From positions 20,985,001 to 21,049,000 of the forward strand of contig NC_133024.1 of the NCBI RefSeq assembly GCF_048771995.1: a DNA stretch of 64,000 nt, in the 5' to 3' direction. The position numbers and the translations under genes are program-made. The stretch's first letter is position 1. Each line of letters starts with the position of its first letter. The notes under the pieces were generated by a model. That model was not told where the DNA came from. It made no database searches and saw only the letters and a list, made by a program, of their open reading frames with translations. Below are positions 51,583 through 61,918 of this stretch, piece by piece. This stretch comes from Taeniopygia guttata. Its lineage: Eukaryota > Chordata > Aves > Passeriformes > Estrildidae.

Positions 51583-51656
51583 GTCTCGGGACAGGGCAAC
51601 CATGGGTATGTATGCAGATTGGGGAACAAGAGGCTGGAAAGCAGCCCTGTGGAAAT
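51583..51656 (+). mobile_element. CR1 fragment, left piece of a split element
   Basis: GGGACAGGGCAACCATGGGT and GGGGAACAAGAGGCTGGAAA, then GCAGCCCTGTGGAAAT, follow a forward CR1 body. The element resumes after the LTR at 52266, so one CR1 copy was split. The last five bases (GAAAT, 51652-51656) are the target duplication. Confidence 0.82.
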
Positions 51657-52265
51657 TGTTAAGAATGGGCAAGGAGACCAGCTCCTTTTTAATGCCTTTA
51701 TTAAAGTGACCAGCTCTGGGTAGGTGCTCGGGGGATCGCGCACACTGCTGCTGCTCCCTTCGGCGAGGCAGAGGAGGAGGTGTTCAGTTTTGCTGTACAG
51801 CAGAACTGGAGCTTCCGTCCTCGCGGGCGTGCCTGGGAAGACGCTTTTGGGCTCGTCGGCTAGGGTTTTTGCTCTCAGTTGGTTCCACTTAGGATAGGAC
51901 GATGCTCCGGAGTTGATTCTGCAGCGCTGGCAAGGTAGGAGGACTTCTTCCCGGTGGCTAAAGTCCGTTTGTTGTTCAGGTCTTAAGTTGGCTTGTTTTC
52001 TTTAGGGTTTTTTTCTGAGTTTCTGGTCACAGTCCTTAATTTGCATATTCTTGGGGGTACTCCGGTCACCATTTTGGGGAGCAGCGGAGGTGTTACCCAG
52101 TGGTCACAACATGGATGACAAATACAGTAAAGGGGCACAACATAGGGAGAGATAAGGGAAACATCAACGGGGATTTAACAGGTAATAACAGTCTTAATTA
52201 ACACTTTTAACTTTAAATTCTTTTAACTTGTTTATAACACTTAACTAATGAACTTGTTCATAACA
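51657..52265 (-). mobile_element. 609-bp solo LTR nested in CR1
   Basis: Bounded by TGTTAAGAATGGG at the left and CTTGTTCATAACA at the right (TGTTA/TAACA termini). Flanked by GAAAT (51652-51656) and GAAAG (52266-52270), a 5-bp target duplication with one change. Without the LTR and one copy the CR1 reads on smoothly (CTGTGGAAAGGGACGTGGG). On the reverse strand there is AATAAA (in CTTTAATAAAGGC, forward about 51694-51706) close to the LTR end, which argues for reverse orientation. The 5-bp duplication suits an ERVL-like element. The middle (51720-51960) is GC-richer and CpG-bearing. Confidence 0.88.
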
Positions 52266-52560
52266 GAAAGGGACGTGGGGGTCCTGGTCAATGGAAAGTT
52301 GAACCTGAGCCAGCAGTGCCCTGGAGCCAGCCCCATGTCCTAGGGGCATCAGGCCCAGCATCACAGCCAGGCAGGGGAGGGGATTGTCCCGCTCTGCTCT
52401 GAGCTGGGGCGGCCTCACCTCCAGTGCTGGGGGCAGTTTTGGGTGCCACCATGTAAGAAGGATATAAACCTGTGAGAGAGCTTCCAGGGGAGGGTAATAA
52501 AGATGGTGAAGGGCCTTGAGGGGAGCCGTATGAGGAGTGGCTGAGGTCACTTGGGTTTTG
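52266..52560 (+). mobile_element. CR1 fragment, right piece of the split element
   Basis: Continues the CR1 body from 51656: GAAAGGGACGTGGGGGTCCT, AGCCAGCAGTGCCCTGG, GGGATTGTCCCGCTCTGCTC, then GAGGAGTGGCTGAGGTCACT. The match stops at about 52560 (TTGGGTTTTG) without reaching a CR1 3' tail. This is unusual, since CR1 copies normally keep the 3' end, and implies a later deletion. The 133-codon reverse frame over it is antisense to the CR1 and meaningless. Confidence 0.85.
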
Positions 52561-53790
52561 CCACATAACACTGTCATCCAAGCTGATGGGTGCTTGATTG
52601 GTAAGCCTTTTTGTAAAAAGACGAGACTAAATAAAGTTGTATGCAACTTGCTATGGTCTGATCAATTCCCTCAGTACTGCTTTCTTTAAAAAAAATCTGA
52701 TAACTCCTTGAACAGTGATCAGTTTGGCCCTTTTCCGAAAGAAGTAGATATCATATCTCCACAAGCTCTGCTACAAACTTAACTCTCTAACTAAGATACT
52801 CATTCATTTTTCTACCTGGTCCTTCCCAGATTTTAAGTCAGGGTGGACCTCTAGACTTAATTGCACACTACTGTTCTTTTCTTGCTGTTCTATCTTTCCA
52901 GCTTTCTCCACCCATTATATGTTCCAATATGATACAGGTTTTACTTGTGTATTATGGAAAGTAATACAGGCCCAGATGCCTCATGCAGGATGATACATAA
53001 ATAATTAGTGTATTTGAGATGGGCACAACTGTTTCACCTGCAGGAGCCAGTGTCTGGAATCTGTGCCATCCACTCTTCTGAGCTGGAAAGCAATGAATGA
53101 GTTAAAATGAACAATGAATGATTTTACACAGAAACCACCAGGAATGCATATTCCTACTGGTCTGTCTTTTTGGCTACATTTGCCTTTTGAGAATACCAGT
53201 TGTGAAAATTATTTAGAACTCCGACACAGTGAACAATAAAACTGCTCTAAATGAAACTGCTAAACTAAACGGCTAAAAAGTCAGTGTGTAGATGGAACAT
53301 GTTACAACTGCAGCAAGAAAAAGCTGTGCAGCTCAGCAAAACAGAAACTTAGGAGGGTTTCAGAGCTGAGATCTAGTAGATGTTTGGAATATAAAGGAAG
53401 TTCAATCCTTGAGAAAACAGACAACTCCAAAGATCAAGGGGCTGATTCTTCATAGCTATCCCTTTTCAGAAAGGGAAACACTGACGTTTCTGATAAAGAC
53501 TTTGCATTAGTATCCCACTGCTACAAAAATCCTCCCAATAGATGAAGTGAGATTCAGAGATTCATATTTAGAAAAATAAATACAGTAGAAAAGCTTTCAT
53601 TAACTACAGATTTACAGAAAAACAAAAGACCAAACCAAAACATAATACCTCCAGCAAATAAATCCAGCACTAATTTTCATGTATATGCCATCCAGCTTGC
53701 TTTTCCTCCCTCTCTCTGTCCCTAAAGAGCAAAAACCTACTCTACAATGCCTTCTGAAGGCTGTCTGCCTGCTATCCTCACTGCCCACCT
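52561..53790. other. Unique DNA
   Basis: No gene or repeat was recognised. The region leads into the candidate promoter. Confidence 0.4.
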
Positions 53791-53820
53791 ACCGGAGGGA
53801 GCAGCTCCTCCCACCTGCAC

Positions 53821-53923
53821 ATAAAAGCCAAGTACATGCTACCAGCAGCAGATCAGAACACTTTCTCAGTCCTCCACTGTTTTGAGCCAGTGATCTTCTC
53901 TCTTTGGATCTTGTGTACTCAAG
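53821..53923 (+). promoter_or_regulatory. Candidate TATA promoter with non-coding first exon
   Basis: CACATAAAAGCC gives a TATA-like box at 53821-53827, preceded by a C/T- and GC-richer block (CTCCTCCCACCTG). A start at about 53848-53855 would give an exon of about 70 bases ending ACTCAAG at 53923. A strong donor, GTAAGATT, follows (53924). The layout (TATA, short non-coding exon, donor) is that of many secreted-peptide and tissue-specific vertebrate genes, but I cannot name one. The 68-codon frame at 53679-53885 crosses the TATA box and is unlikely to be real. A T21 run with CAG (54029-54052) downstream resembles an acceptor. Confidence 0.35.
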
Positions 53924-54028
53924 GTAAGATTACTGCTACTTTAGGTTTTTGGTCTAACCAGCTATTGTGAGGAAGTCTTAATATGAGCTAAGCGCTGCCT
54001 TGCTGGGTGGTGCTGGCTCCCCCTTGCC

Positions 54029-54049
54029 TTTTTTTTTTTTTTTTTTTTT
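54029..54049 (+). repeat. T21 homopolymer run
   Basis: Twenty-one consecutive Ts followed by CAG. It could equally be a retroposon poly(A) tail in reverse, but no retroposon body is visible. Confidence 0.9.
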
Positions 54050-54052
54050 CAG

Positions 54053-56387
54053 ATGTAGTGTCATCTGACATTTAAATTAGTAACAGTCTGTTGTTTTAGC
54101 AGAGAAATAAAAACAGATCTTGCTGGGAAACACTGTGGCTGGGAAAAGGTCTTCTCTTCCTTTCTGATGGATTTTGAAGAGACTAGTGTACCCTGACCAA
54201 TTATAACGATTTATTATCCCTCTTAATAGCTTCCTTTTCAGTTCAGTCAAGTTATGAAAAAAAATTCACTGTTAAGCTTCCTTAAATTCTGTTTGAGGAA
54301 AAAAATGCTTAGTGTCAATTTAAGGAAGGAACTGGGTTTTATTACTAATGCCATTTACTAGCCAGATTGAGACAATCTTGGGACTGAAGTGCATCTTCAC
54401 AGGTTTCATTGCCTTTAAAAAAGGTGTAATGGAACTTAAGCCCTCACAGAAGCACAATAATAAGACTGATGGAATTCATTATTTTGTACCAAATATGCTT
54501 AAAGTAGATATTTTACAAGCAAAGTTCTGTTTCTTGGAAGAATAGACCTTGTGTCTCTGAAACTTTTGGATCAGCTTGTTTATATTTTTCTGCAGTTTTC
54601 CTAAACAGGCATTTCCAGCATTATGGGGAGGAATAGTTAAGAAGCCTCAGACACAGGTACTGAACAGTTAAAACATTTAAAAGTGGTTTCAAAACTATAT
54701 TTGCATTCTCATCCATGCATCTGTCCATCCTCACAGAGATTTCACATTGTGTGAGTCAGTGCACTTTTAACACAGTCACCTGTTTAAAGAAATTCCATCA
54801 CAGAAATCTTAATCCTACAATGCCTCTCTCCAGCGCTCAGAGATGAGGGAAAGCATGAGTTACCAGAAGCAGCAGTTAACACTGTCTGTAAATACAAAAT
54901 ACAATCTTCAGTTAAATAGTGATATTTTCTTCTTAATGTCTAATTCTCTTTCTAAACTGAGTCTTTTTTGGTCTTTCACAAATAGAAAATCTTCTCTTGA
55001 TAAGAATTATGTCCATATATAAATGTAATCACATTAACTGCAATATTTTAAGCTATAGCATGTATAACAGCAGAACTCTGCTCCAAGTATCCTTTTCTGA
55101 TACTGTAGCTAAGATTTTTTCTGATTTTATATGCTATCTCTTCTAACTGGTGGAAAAAGAAAAACACTGCCTTCAGCTATTTGCCTGCAAGACTACATAA
55201 GTATCTTTAAAAAAACCCCAAACAACAAAATTTCAAAACCCAAATAAATTGAACTATTAAAAAACCAAAGTACAGTGCTTTCTATAGCAAAATTCCAGTA
55301 AAACTATTTTTGCATCCTGGTAATTAATATAAATTGCCCATAGAAGACAGGAAGAGAACCCAATGGTTTTCCTCATAACTGGCATTAACTCTGAGCTACA
55401 AAATTTTATTTCTTAGTTAACATGTGATTTTTACAGCAAACCTCCCCATTCCAAAAACATCCCTGTTGTAAAACAGAGATATGTGATTTTAAGTTCAATG
55501 CATACAGAATTTAGGTCTACAGTGTGGGCACTAAGGCCTCATTATTTTACTCTATCAGATAAATCAAATTTTTAAATGGAGAAAATTTCATGAAAAAAAA
55601 TGTATTTGTCACAGGAAATGTATATGTAGCAAAATACCTTTTATTAAAGCCTGCTGTGAAATGTAATGTTTTGGCATTTGAAAAATGCATTGCAGGACAT
55701 ATTAAGAAAACTCTACTCAAAGGAATGCATCTAATTTAGATCAGAATCTCCTCTGAGCAGTTTCTCTCAGGCTGAGTAGATAATTCATCTTAGCATCACT
55801 TTGCAGCAAGGGATGAAGGGAAACTGCACACCCATCAGGTCTCCAAGAGAACCCAGATGTCTGGGAATGCATTTACTGACCTATGTGCTCATCTGAAACT
55901 CCTTTTTACAAGATCAAAGCACACTGATAATAAGATAAAAATACTGATTAAAGTAATGCTACAACCTGAATTAAGGGGGGGAAAAAAAGGGGGAGCAAGG
56001 AATTCTGATTTTTTGAGTAATGATCATAACATTTGAAAAATAATACAGGCAAAGAGACTATAATAAGTTTTTCAGCCAAAGTTAAGTTAAGTGTTAAGCA
56101 GGGATGCTAAGCCACTTGTGGCAGTTATGCTTAGGGTTTTTAGGTGTTTATTTAGGGCAGTAATATCTACTTAAGCCACTAGTGTAACTCCCAGTGCTGT
56201 CTAAAGTGCTAGACTAGATACATAGAAACAGAGGATAAACCTATCACTGTCTGCTTATCTATGCATAATTCTGCCACTACCACTGCTTGGGAGAAATTCT
56301 TACCTTCAGGAATTTATTTTCACACCTCTCTGTAGGGAGACATTATGTTTTCCTCTGGCCCTGCTGTCACTAAATATATAAAATATT
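54053..56387. other. Unique AT-rich DNA
   Basis: No gene or repeat was recognised. Confidence 0.4.
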
Positions 56388-56478
56388 TTACTCAAGGTCA
56401 CAGTGAAAATTCATGGTAGAATGTCAGATTTAGCTCCTCTGGTTTCCAGGCCAGCACTAATCCCACACTTCATTTTGT
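56388..56478 (+). repeat. Possible ancient MIR/L3-like relic, forward
   Basis: TTACTCAAGGTCACAGTG, then ATGTCAGATTTAGCTCCTCT, then CCAGGCCAGCACTAATCCCA follow the order of the old amniote SINE/LINE tail (caaggtcacag...cagagct...cccagtccagcact). The similarity is stronger than at the other relic sites but was judged by eye. Confidence 0.4.
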
Positions 56479-58205
56479 ATTCAGCCTTCTAAAGTCCACT
56501 CCTTTGTAGTTTCTCTGTCTTTGCATGAGTCTTTAGGACTAAACAGCAGGGAGAGTTCCAGTGACAAACCTTGAGAGAGGTAATTTACTCCTAACACTTT
56601 CAAACTTCCTGTGAAACCCTTTACATACCCCTTGAAAAGATTTACAAAGAAATCATTCATGGAGGGTGTAAATAAACAATTAAACAAATATCAAATGCTC
56701 ATCTCTTTCTTACACGCTGTGGTTAAAGGAGACCAGCCCAGTCTTGGCAGGCTGAGGAAGCAGAGGTCCACTGCCATGGCCCAGAAATGATGGGCAGCAT
56801 CTGACTGTAAGAGCTCAGTCTTGGTAATTCAGCAGCAGTAAAGAGCTCAAAGAAAAGTTCATAGGACTTAAGCAAAATTATTGAATTATCTTGTAGGGGA
56901 CATTAATAATAATCTTCCTTTCTTTTCTACATGCACTACCATGTGCCCCTTCTATAAACATATAGGATATAATTTCATAGCCATTAAAACAAACAAACAA
57001 GCAAGCAATCAAGCAAACAAAAACCAAAGCCCCAACCACCAGCTTTGTCCTATCCCCCTAGTTTTTATCCCTTAAGTAAATTTATGAGGGTACAGATTAA
57101 TATTTGCTCCGGCAGCCTTGCAAATACTGCATTTTAAAAAAACCTCAAAATCAACAAAACAAAACCAAAACCAACCAAACAAAAAACCCCACCTCACCCA
57201 AGACATTTCAGTGCTCAATTTCCACAGTTATTACCCTAGCAATAAGGCCTTGTCTCGTACTCTTTTAACTTAAAAATTACTACTAAGCATGCATTGTTCA
57301 TAAAGTAGTGAACATGTGAAAGGTAGCTGGAGGACTAGAAAAGGAACCATTAATGGTCGTCTCACTATCTGCCACAGAAGACAATTTTTATATATCTATG
57401 TGCATATCTGCATGGCAGAATTTTCTGCCCACTTATTCTGTCTCTTGCTATGTATCTCAGGGGAGGTAAGATTCAGTTTTATCTCTTAAGCATAAATATA
57501 TCCCTATACTTTCCCTTACTTCTTTTGCCTTCCTGTTATTGTAGGCTGTGGGTTCCTTCCTTCTACAGGGAGATAATTTACACTAACGTCATACTCCTAA
57601 AAGAGCAATGGTTCAATGGAGGTAATGTAGTGAGGAACAAGACAAGACAAAAACATTAGAAGTGCTGTGTTCTGCCTGTTAAAAAAACAGCAAACAGCTG
57701 TACTTAACTGTACAAAAGTTCTTTATTTTTGCCACTTACCCTTTCTAGAGTTATGTGTAACTGTTGTTGCCTTTTTTGTGGCTTTCCCTCTGCAAACAGA
57801 AATCCCAGAAAAAGTTGTGGGTCTATATATATGTTCAAAAAGATAATAACTCCTGGTTCTCAAGCCTTTCTTTGGGTCTTGAGCAATAACCATGCCTATT
57901 CCCTGTAGTTACCAGTAAACATCTATGCTTGCTCTCCCTTCACTCCTGAAATGCTGGATGTGTTTCTCTAATTGTCTTGATGGATAATGCAGTTAATGTC
58001 TCATAATTGCACTGCAGGGGTTAATACCACTATGAAGTCTTGGGACATCTTTAGGTAATTAAAACTTCATGCAACTCCATATTTTATAGCAAAAGCAAGA
58101 CAAATACAAGTTTGTCACTTATGAATGGTAGATGAAACTGTTCAGGGGTGACATTACATGGACCCTTTTCAGAAGGGAGTGAGAATCAATGGCCTCTCTT
58201 GCTTA
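56479..58205. other. Unique DNA with AAAC-rich tracts
   Basis: A degenerate (AAAC/AAGC)n tract lies at about 56989-57025, and an A/C-rich tract at 57135-57195. No gene was recognised. Confidence 0.5.
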
Positions 58206-58423
58206 TAAAAAACACATAAAGCAGCCCTATGAGAGTGTTTATCAGTTCCCTCTGCTGGCTACAAAGGCCGGTCCAGATGAGCAGCTGTGTTTGCGGAGGC
58301 AAAGGTCTGAAGTTCTATTCCCAGCGCTGTGAGCCTGTGGTGCACTGATGACTGTAGTGTCTGTGCACGTCTGTGGACATCATTCTTTATTGGGGTCTCA
58401 TCAACAGCCACACTGAGTTCAAC

Positions 58424-58460
58424 ATGAGGGCACCCAAAAATAATATGGACTGCCTGGTAG
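58424..58460 (+). other. Weak candidate start exon with strong donor
   Basis: ATGAGGGCACCC opens a 12-codon frame (MRAPKNNMDCLV plus one base) that runs straight into a good splice donor, GTAG/GTAAGAAA (58461). A TATA-like TTATAAAAAA lies about 220 bases upstream (58203). No signal peptide is apparent and I do not recognise a protein. Chance donors are common, so support is weak. Confidence 0.2.
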
Positions 58461-58741
58461 GTAAGAAACTTTGGATTTGGGAGACACGCTAGCAGCTATG
58501 CCATTCATAATTCTGCACAGCTAGGGCATTCTTCTGTTCTGCATCTTACACACACCTTGCTTTTTCCACCTCTTCAAGACAGATGTGTGTGTGTGCTCAT
58601 TACACTCATTTTAGAGACATCTGGGCAGTTAGCACAAATATTCTTGGCAATCCTGGAGTGTAACACTTCAAAATGTCAGCTTCTGAGAACTTCACATTTG
58701 TAAGTAAGTAAATGGTACGAAAAAAAGAACACTCTAACCTT

Positions 58742-58766
58742 AAAAAAAAAAAAAAAAAAAAAAAAA
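58742..58766 (+). repeat. A25 homopolymer run
   Basis: Twenty-five As followed by CCCTAACAAAAAC. No recognisable retroposed body lies upstream. Confidence 0.9.
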
Positions 58767-59655
58767 CCCTAACAAAAACTGCACCACAAAACAAAACAGA
58801 AAAAGAACCTAACTACTTATTTTCCATTCCTGGAGGATAAGGCCTATATATAACCTGATTACACAACTGGAGAAACAGGTCATACAAGTTATGCAGCCAC
58901 TTTGAAAATTAAAAAAATGTACTGCAAACTTAAGAAAATTTTTTTTTGTTTTAAAAAAATATCCACAGCACTAAAAATCACAAACTCCTGGATCAGCTAT
59001 GCCAGTTTACTTCAGCTCCTAGGAATTTATCATGGCAGCATATAGGATACATAAAACCTATCCCATTAAAGGGAGAAAAAGGCAAAACTAACAGCTTGAC
59101 ATAGTAGATATCAAAGGTATATTAAAAGCTAGAACTTTGAAACATCTGCAACATATGTTTCCTGCTAACTAAAAAAGCAACCACTCTTTCCAGACTGCTG
59201 CTTTCTTCACTCTGAAAGTAAGAGGTTGACAGTAGCACACTGTGGATTTACATAGGGAACTCCAACCAAAGCATTTGACCATTTTTGCAACAGAAAATTC
59301 TGGAGAGTAAAACAAGTTTCTAACAAAACCCACTCTTATTAAATGAAGAAACAACACGTGTATGTAATACATATTTTCTGGAATGGAGATGCTTACTTTG
59401 CCTCTCACTTGACATAGTTTTCAAAGGGACAGAATGGATGGTGGCACAGCCCCAGGGACACATAAACCAATCATCAATTCACCACTAAAGAAATCTAGCA
59501 GTCAAGTCTCCTTATGCCAGCACATAACTCACCTCTGTTCTGCCCCTCCATTCTTCCCACCATGAGTGGAGTTCCAGTGAAGGCACAGTATCAGAAGAGT
59601 CTTTATGTAGCTTGGAGACCAGAAATTCTCTTTCAGCTTGCCTTAAAGAATAGCA

Positions 59656-59676
59656 GCAACAACAACAACAACAACA
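59656..59676 (+). repeat. (CAA)n microsatellite
   Basis: About seven CAA units followed by an A run. Confidence 0.85.
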
Positions 59677-61745
59677 AAAAAGGGCTCAGATATTTCCTAG
59701 TACTCCTTTTTAAATAAAGTAGGTGCTCTTAATTGAACTCTCAGTTGATGGATATTAATGTAAAACACACAGCTGGGACCCTTGTTGGCAAATCTCAGGA
59801 AAAAGTCAAGAGGTAGTTGCTTTAGGTCAAAGCTGAGGAATAAAAGCAGGTGTGTGAGGAGAGTTTTTGTTGCCAGCACTGATATATCTGCCACTTGCAA
59901 TATAGATGAACAGCAAATGAGAAAAGAGTAGTTAAGGAGGTGTATCTCACAAGCACTAGCATTCACACAAAACATATTTTAGAAAATGAAGGGGAAAAAA
60001 AGACAGCATTCAGTCTTTATTTCCTTTTACTCAGTGGCTTGAATTAAATTTACCATAGTAGCACGTCACATTGTTTGCTGCAGAAAAATGCAAAGCTTAG
60101 GCCTTTAGGAATAAGTCTCTTATGCTTTACTGATTCCAAAAATGTCAGTGCTTGTCAAAGTGTTTTTGAAGTAAAACCAAAACCATGTTAATAAAATGAA
60201 CTTTCCAAGACAATGCTGGCCAAAACTGATTCTTAGATTTCTTTTCAGTAATAAACTGCCTCTGTGGTTGCTGAGTTGATAGGGAAAAGGATTTAAAGAA
60301 TCAAAGCCATGTTCTGGTTAACTCAGGGTATAAAAAAAAAAAAGAAATAAAAGCCACCACTGAAACAGAACACAAGGCCTACAGTGAATGGACAGACTTT
60401 TGCTGAAGGTGGGCAGAGCTCAGCCAAATCCAGCTATGCTTTTAAAACTGGCTGCAATCATTACTAGGCCCTAACTGAAGATATTCCAGGACTGCAACAT
60501 TCATTGTAGGTATACCTTGTGATATGCTGCTGTAGGTTACTGGACAAGCCTCAGTACTTTAATATGTAATCACAGGCTGAATGTTAGTTCAGAAGAGCTA
60601 CCCTGCCTATTTATTAAGTAGCAAATCCCTAACTGAATTAACAACTGGAAGGCTTCTGTCCCATCTTAGCCCAGCCTTATGGATAATTAGCTCAAAAAAT
60701 ATTTTAGAGGAAATTGAGGCACAGAGAAAGTTGCTGGTGTAGCATTTCAAGAGATTGCTCCTGGTCAGATTCTCAAGTGTCTTCCCATCATGATGAGGGC
60801 TAGATGGAGAGTTTGGTTCCTGTCTGGGCACCTCAGTGAGAACCAGATTTTCACGAGTAATCAGCACCTAGTAGCTCTCACAATGACACTTGCAGACAGA
60901 TTTTGTAAGAAGTTCCTTTGATCATCTGGCCACTGCCTCAGTAGAGGCAGAAAGCTTTTGAAAAATCTGATCCCATTTGTGGGTGCTGAGTACTTCTCAA
61001 AATTCTTCCTTAAGTGACCTGGCCAAGGATGCAGACTAAAATGTGAGCAGAACCATTTTGCCTAATCCCTGGGCCAGTGATTAAACCACAAGTGTATTCT
61101 TCCATCCTCAGCAGAGAAAGACTAGAAACTAGTTGGGGCAGCAATCAAAATGCCAAACAGGCGCCAGTATCCGTGCCTGCCAAGAATAATGCCCAGATAT
61201 TTGTGGGCAAACCAGACAGCCAAATTTTGGTACTTTCCTGAGAAATAATTATTTCTAGTAGCAGTGCCAGAGTCTGGCAACCTGGTTTATGCTCTTTCCG
61301 GACATACCTCTTTCTTTCTGGGCTAAAACCTTTATGAACATACCCCCATTACAGGCACACCCTCCCCACTCTTCAGAAAAAACAGCAGCTATCCAAATAC
61401 TGTCCTGTTTCCATTATTCTTAGGGAGCCAGGCACGCCTGGGCAAGACAACACTATTTTGTGTAACGATATTAAGAAGCAGTGATCGTGTCGGTGAAGAT
61501 TCTTGTTTTCATTTAATATTTCATTCATTTTTGAACATAAGCAACCACTTAGATGCAGAGGCAGAAACACATGCTATTCTTGGCCGGACTTTACCTCTGT
61601 GGGAAGCAGCAGCCTCCTTCAAGCAGCCTCTGTACACTGTATGATTTAGCTACATTTATGATTGTCCTGAACCTCAAGCAAGGACCAGAGTACCTGAAAG
61701 TGTAAATGTGTGCAAAACCTTCAAGCCCCAGCATGGATCCTCTAT

Positions 61746-61867
61746 TGTGGCAAGCACATTTCTCTCTCTCTCAGGATTTTCCATAGAGGTGCACAGAGAG
61801 AACAGAAATAGAAATTGTTTTCTCTTTCTTTCTCTCTGTGCACCTCTATGAAAAGTATGAAAAGTCC

Positions 61868-61898
<31 letters not shown>

Positions 61899-61912
61899 AA
61901 TGTGCTTGCCAC
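61746..61912. mobile_element. 167-bp foldback (MITE-like) element
   Basis: The ends are perfect inverted repeats: TGTGGCAAGCACATTTCTCT from 61746, and its complement ending GTGCTTGCCACA at 61912. The inner parts also pair: TCAGGA with TCCTGA, and CATAGAGGTGCACAGAGAGA (61791 region) with TCTCTCTGTGCACCTCTATG (61831 region). The whole unit can fold into one long hairpin with a loop near 61802-61825. The right arm is longer because of extra GA units and a 9-base insert. CTCTAT flanks both sides (61740-61745 and 61913-61918), as a 6-bp target duplication would. No transposase is present. A replication template-switch inverted duplication is the alternative. Confidence 0.65.
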
Positions 61913-61918
61913 ACTCTA

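Larger units (their letters stand above)
58461..61739. other. Unique AT-rich DNA
   Basis: Apart from the A25 run and an (AAC)n tract at 59656-59676, no repeat or gene was recognised. A weak MIR-like phrase, GAAATTGAGGCACAGAGAAA, occurs near 60710. Confidence 0.4.

Noticed and set aside
52245..52646. 133- and 97-codon reverse frames
   Set aside because: They are antisense to a forward CR1 body, whose codon pattern often leaves the opposite strand open.
61746..61912. microRNA precursor reading of the hairpin
   Set aside because: The arms are far longer than a usual miRNA stem and contain CT/GA microsatellite. The flanking direct repeats fit a mobile element better.
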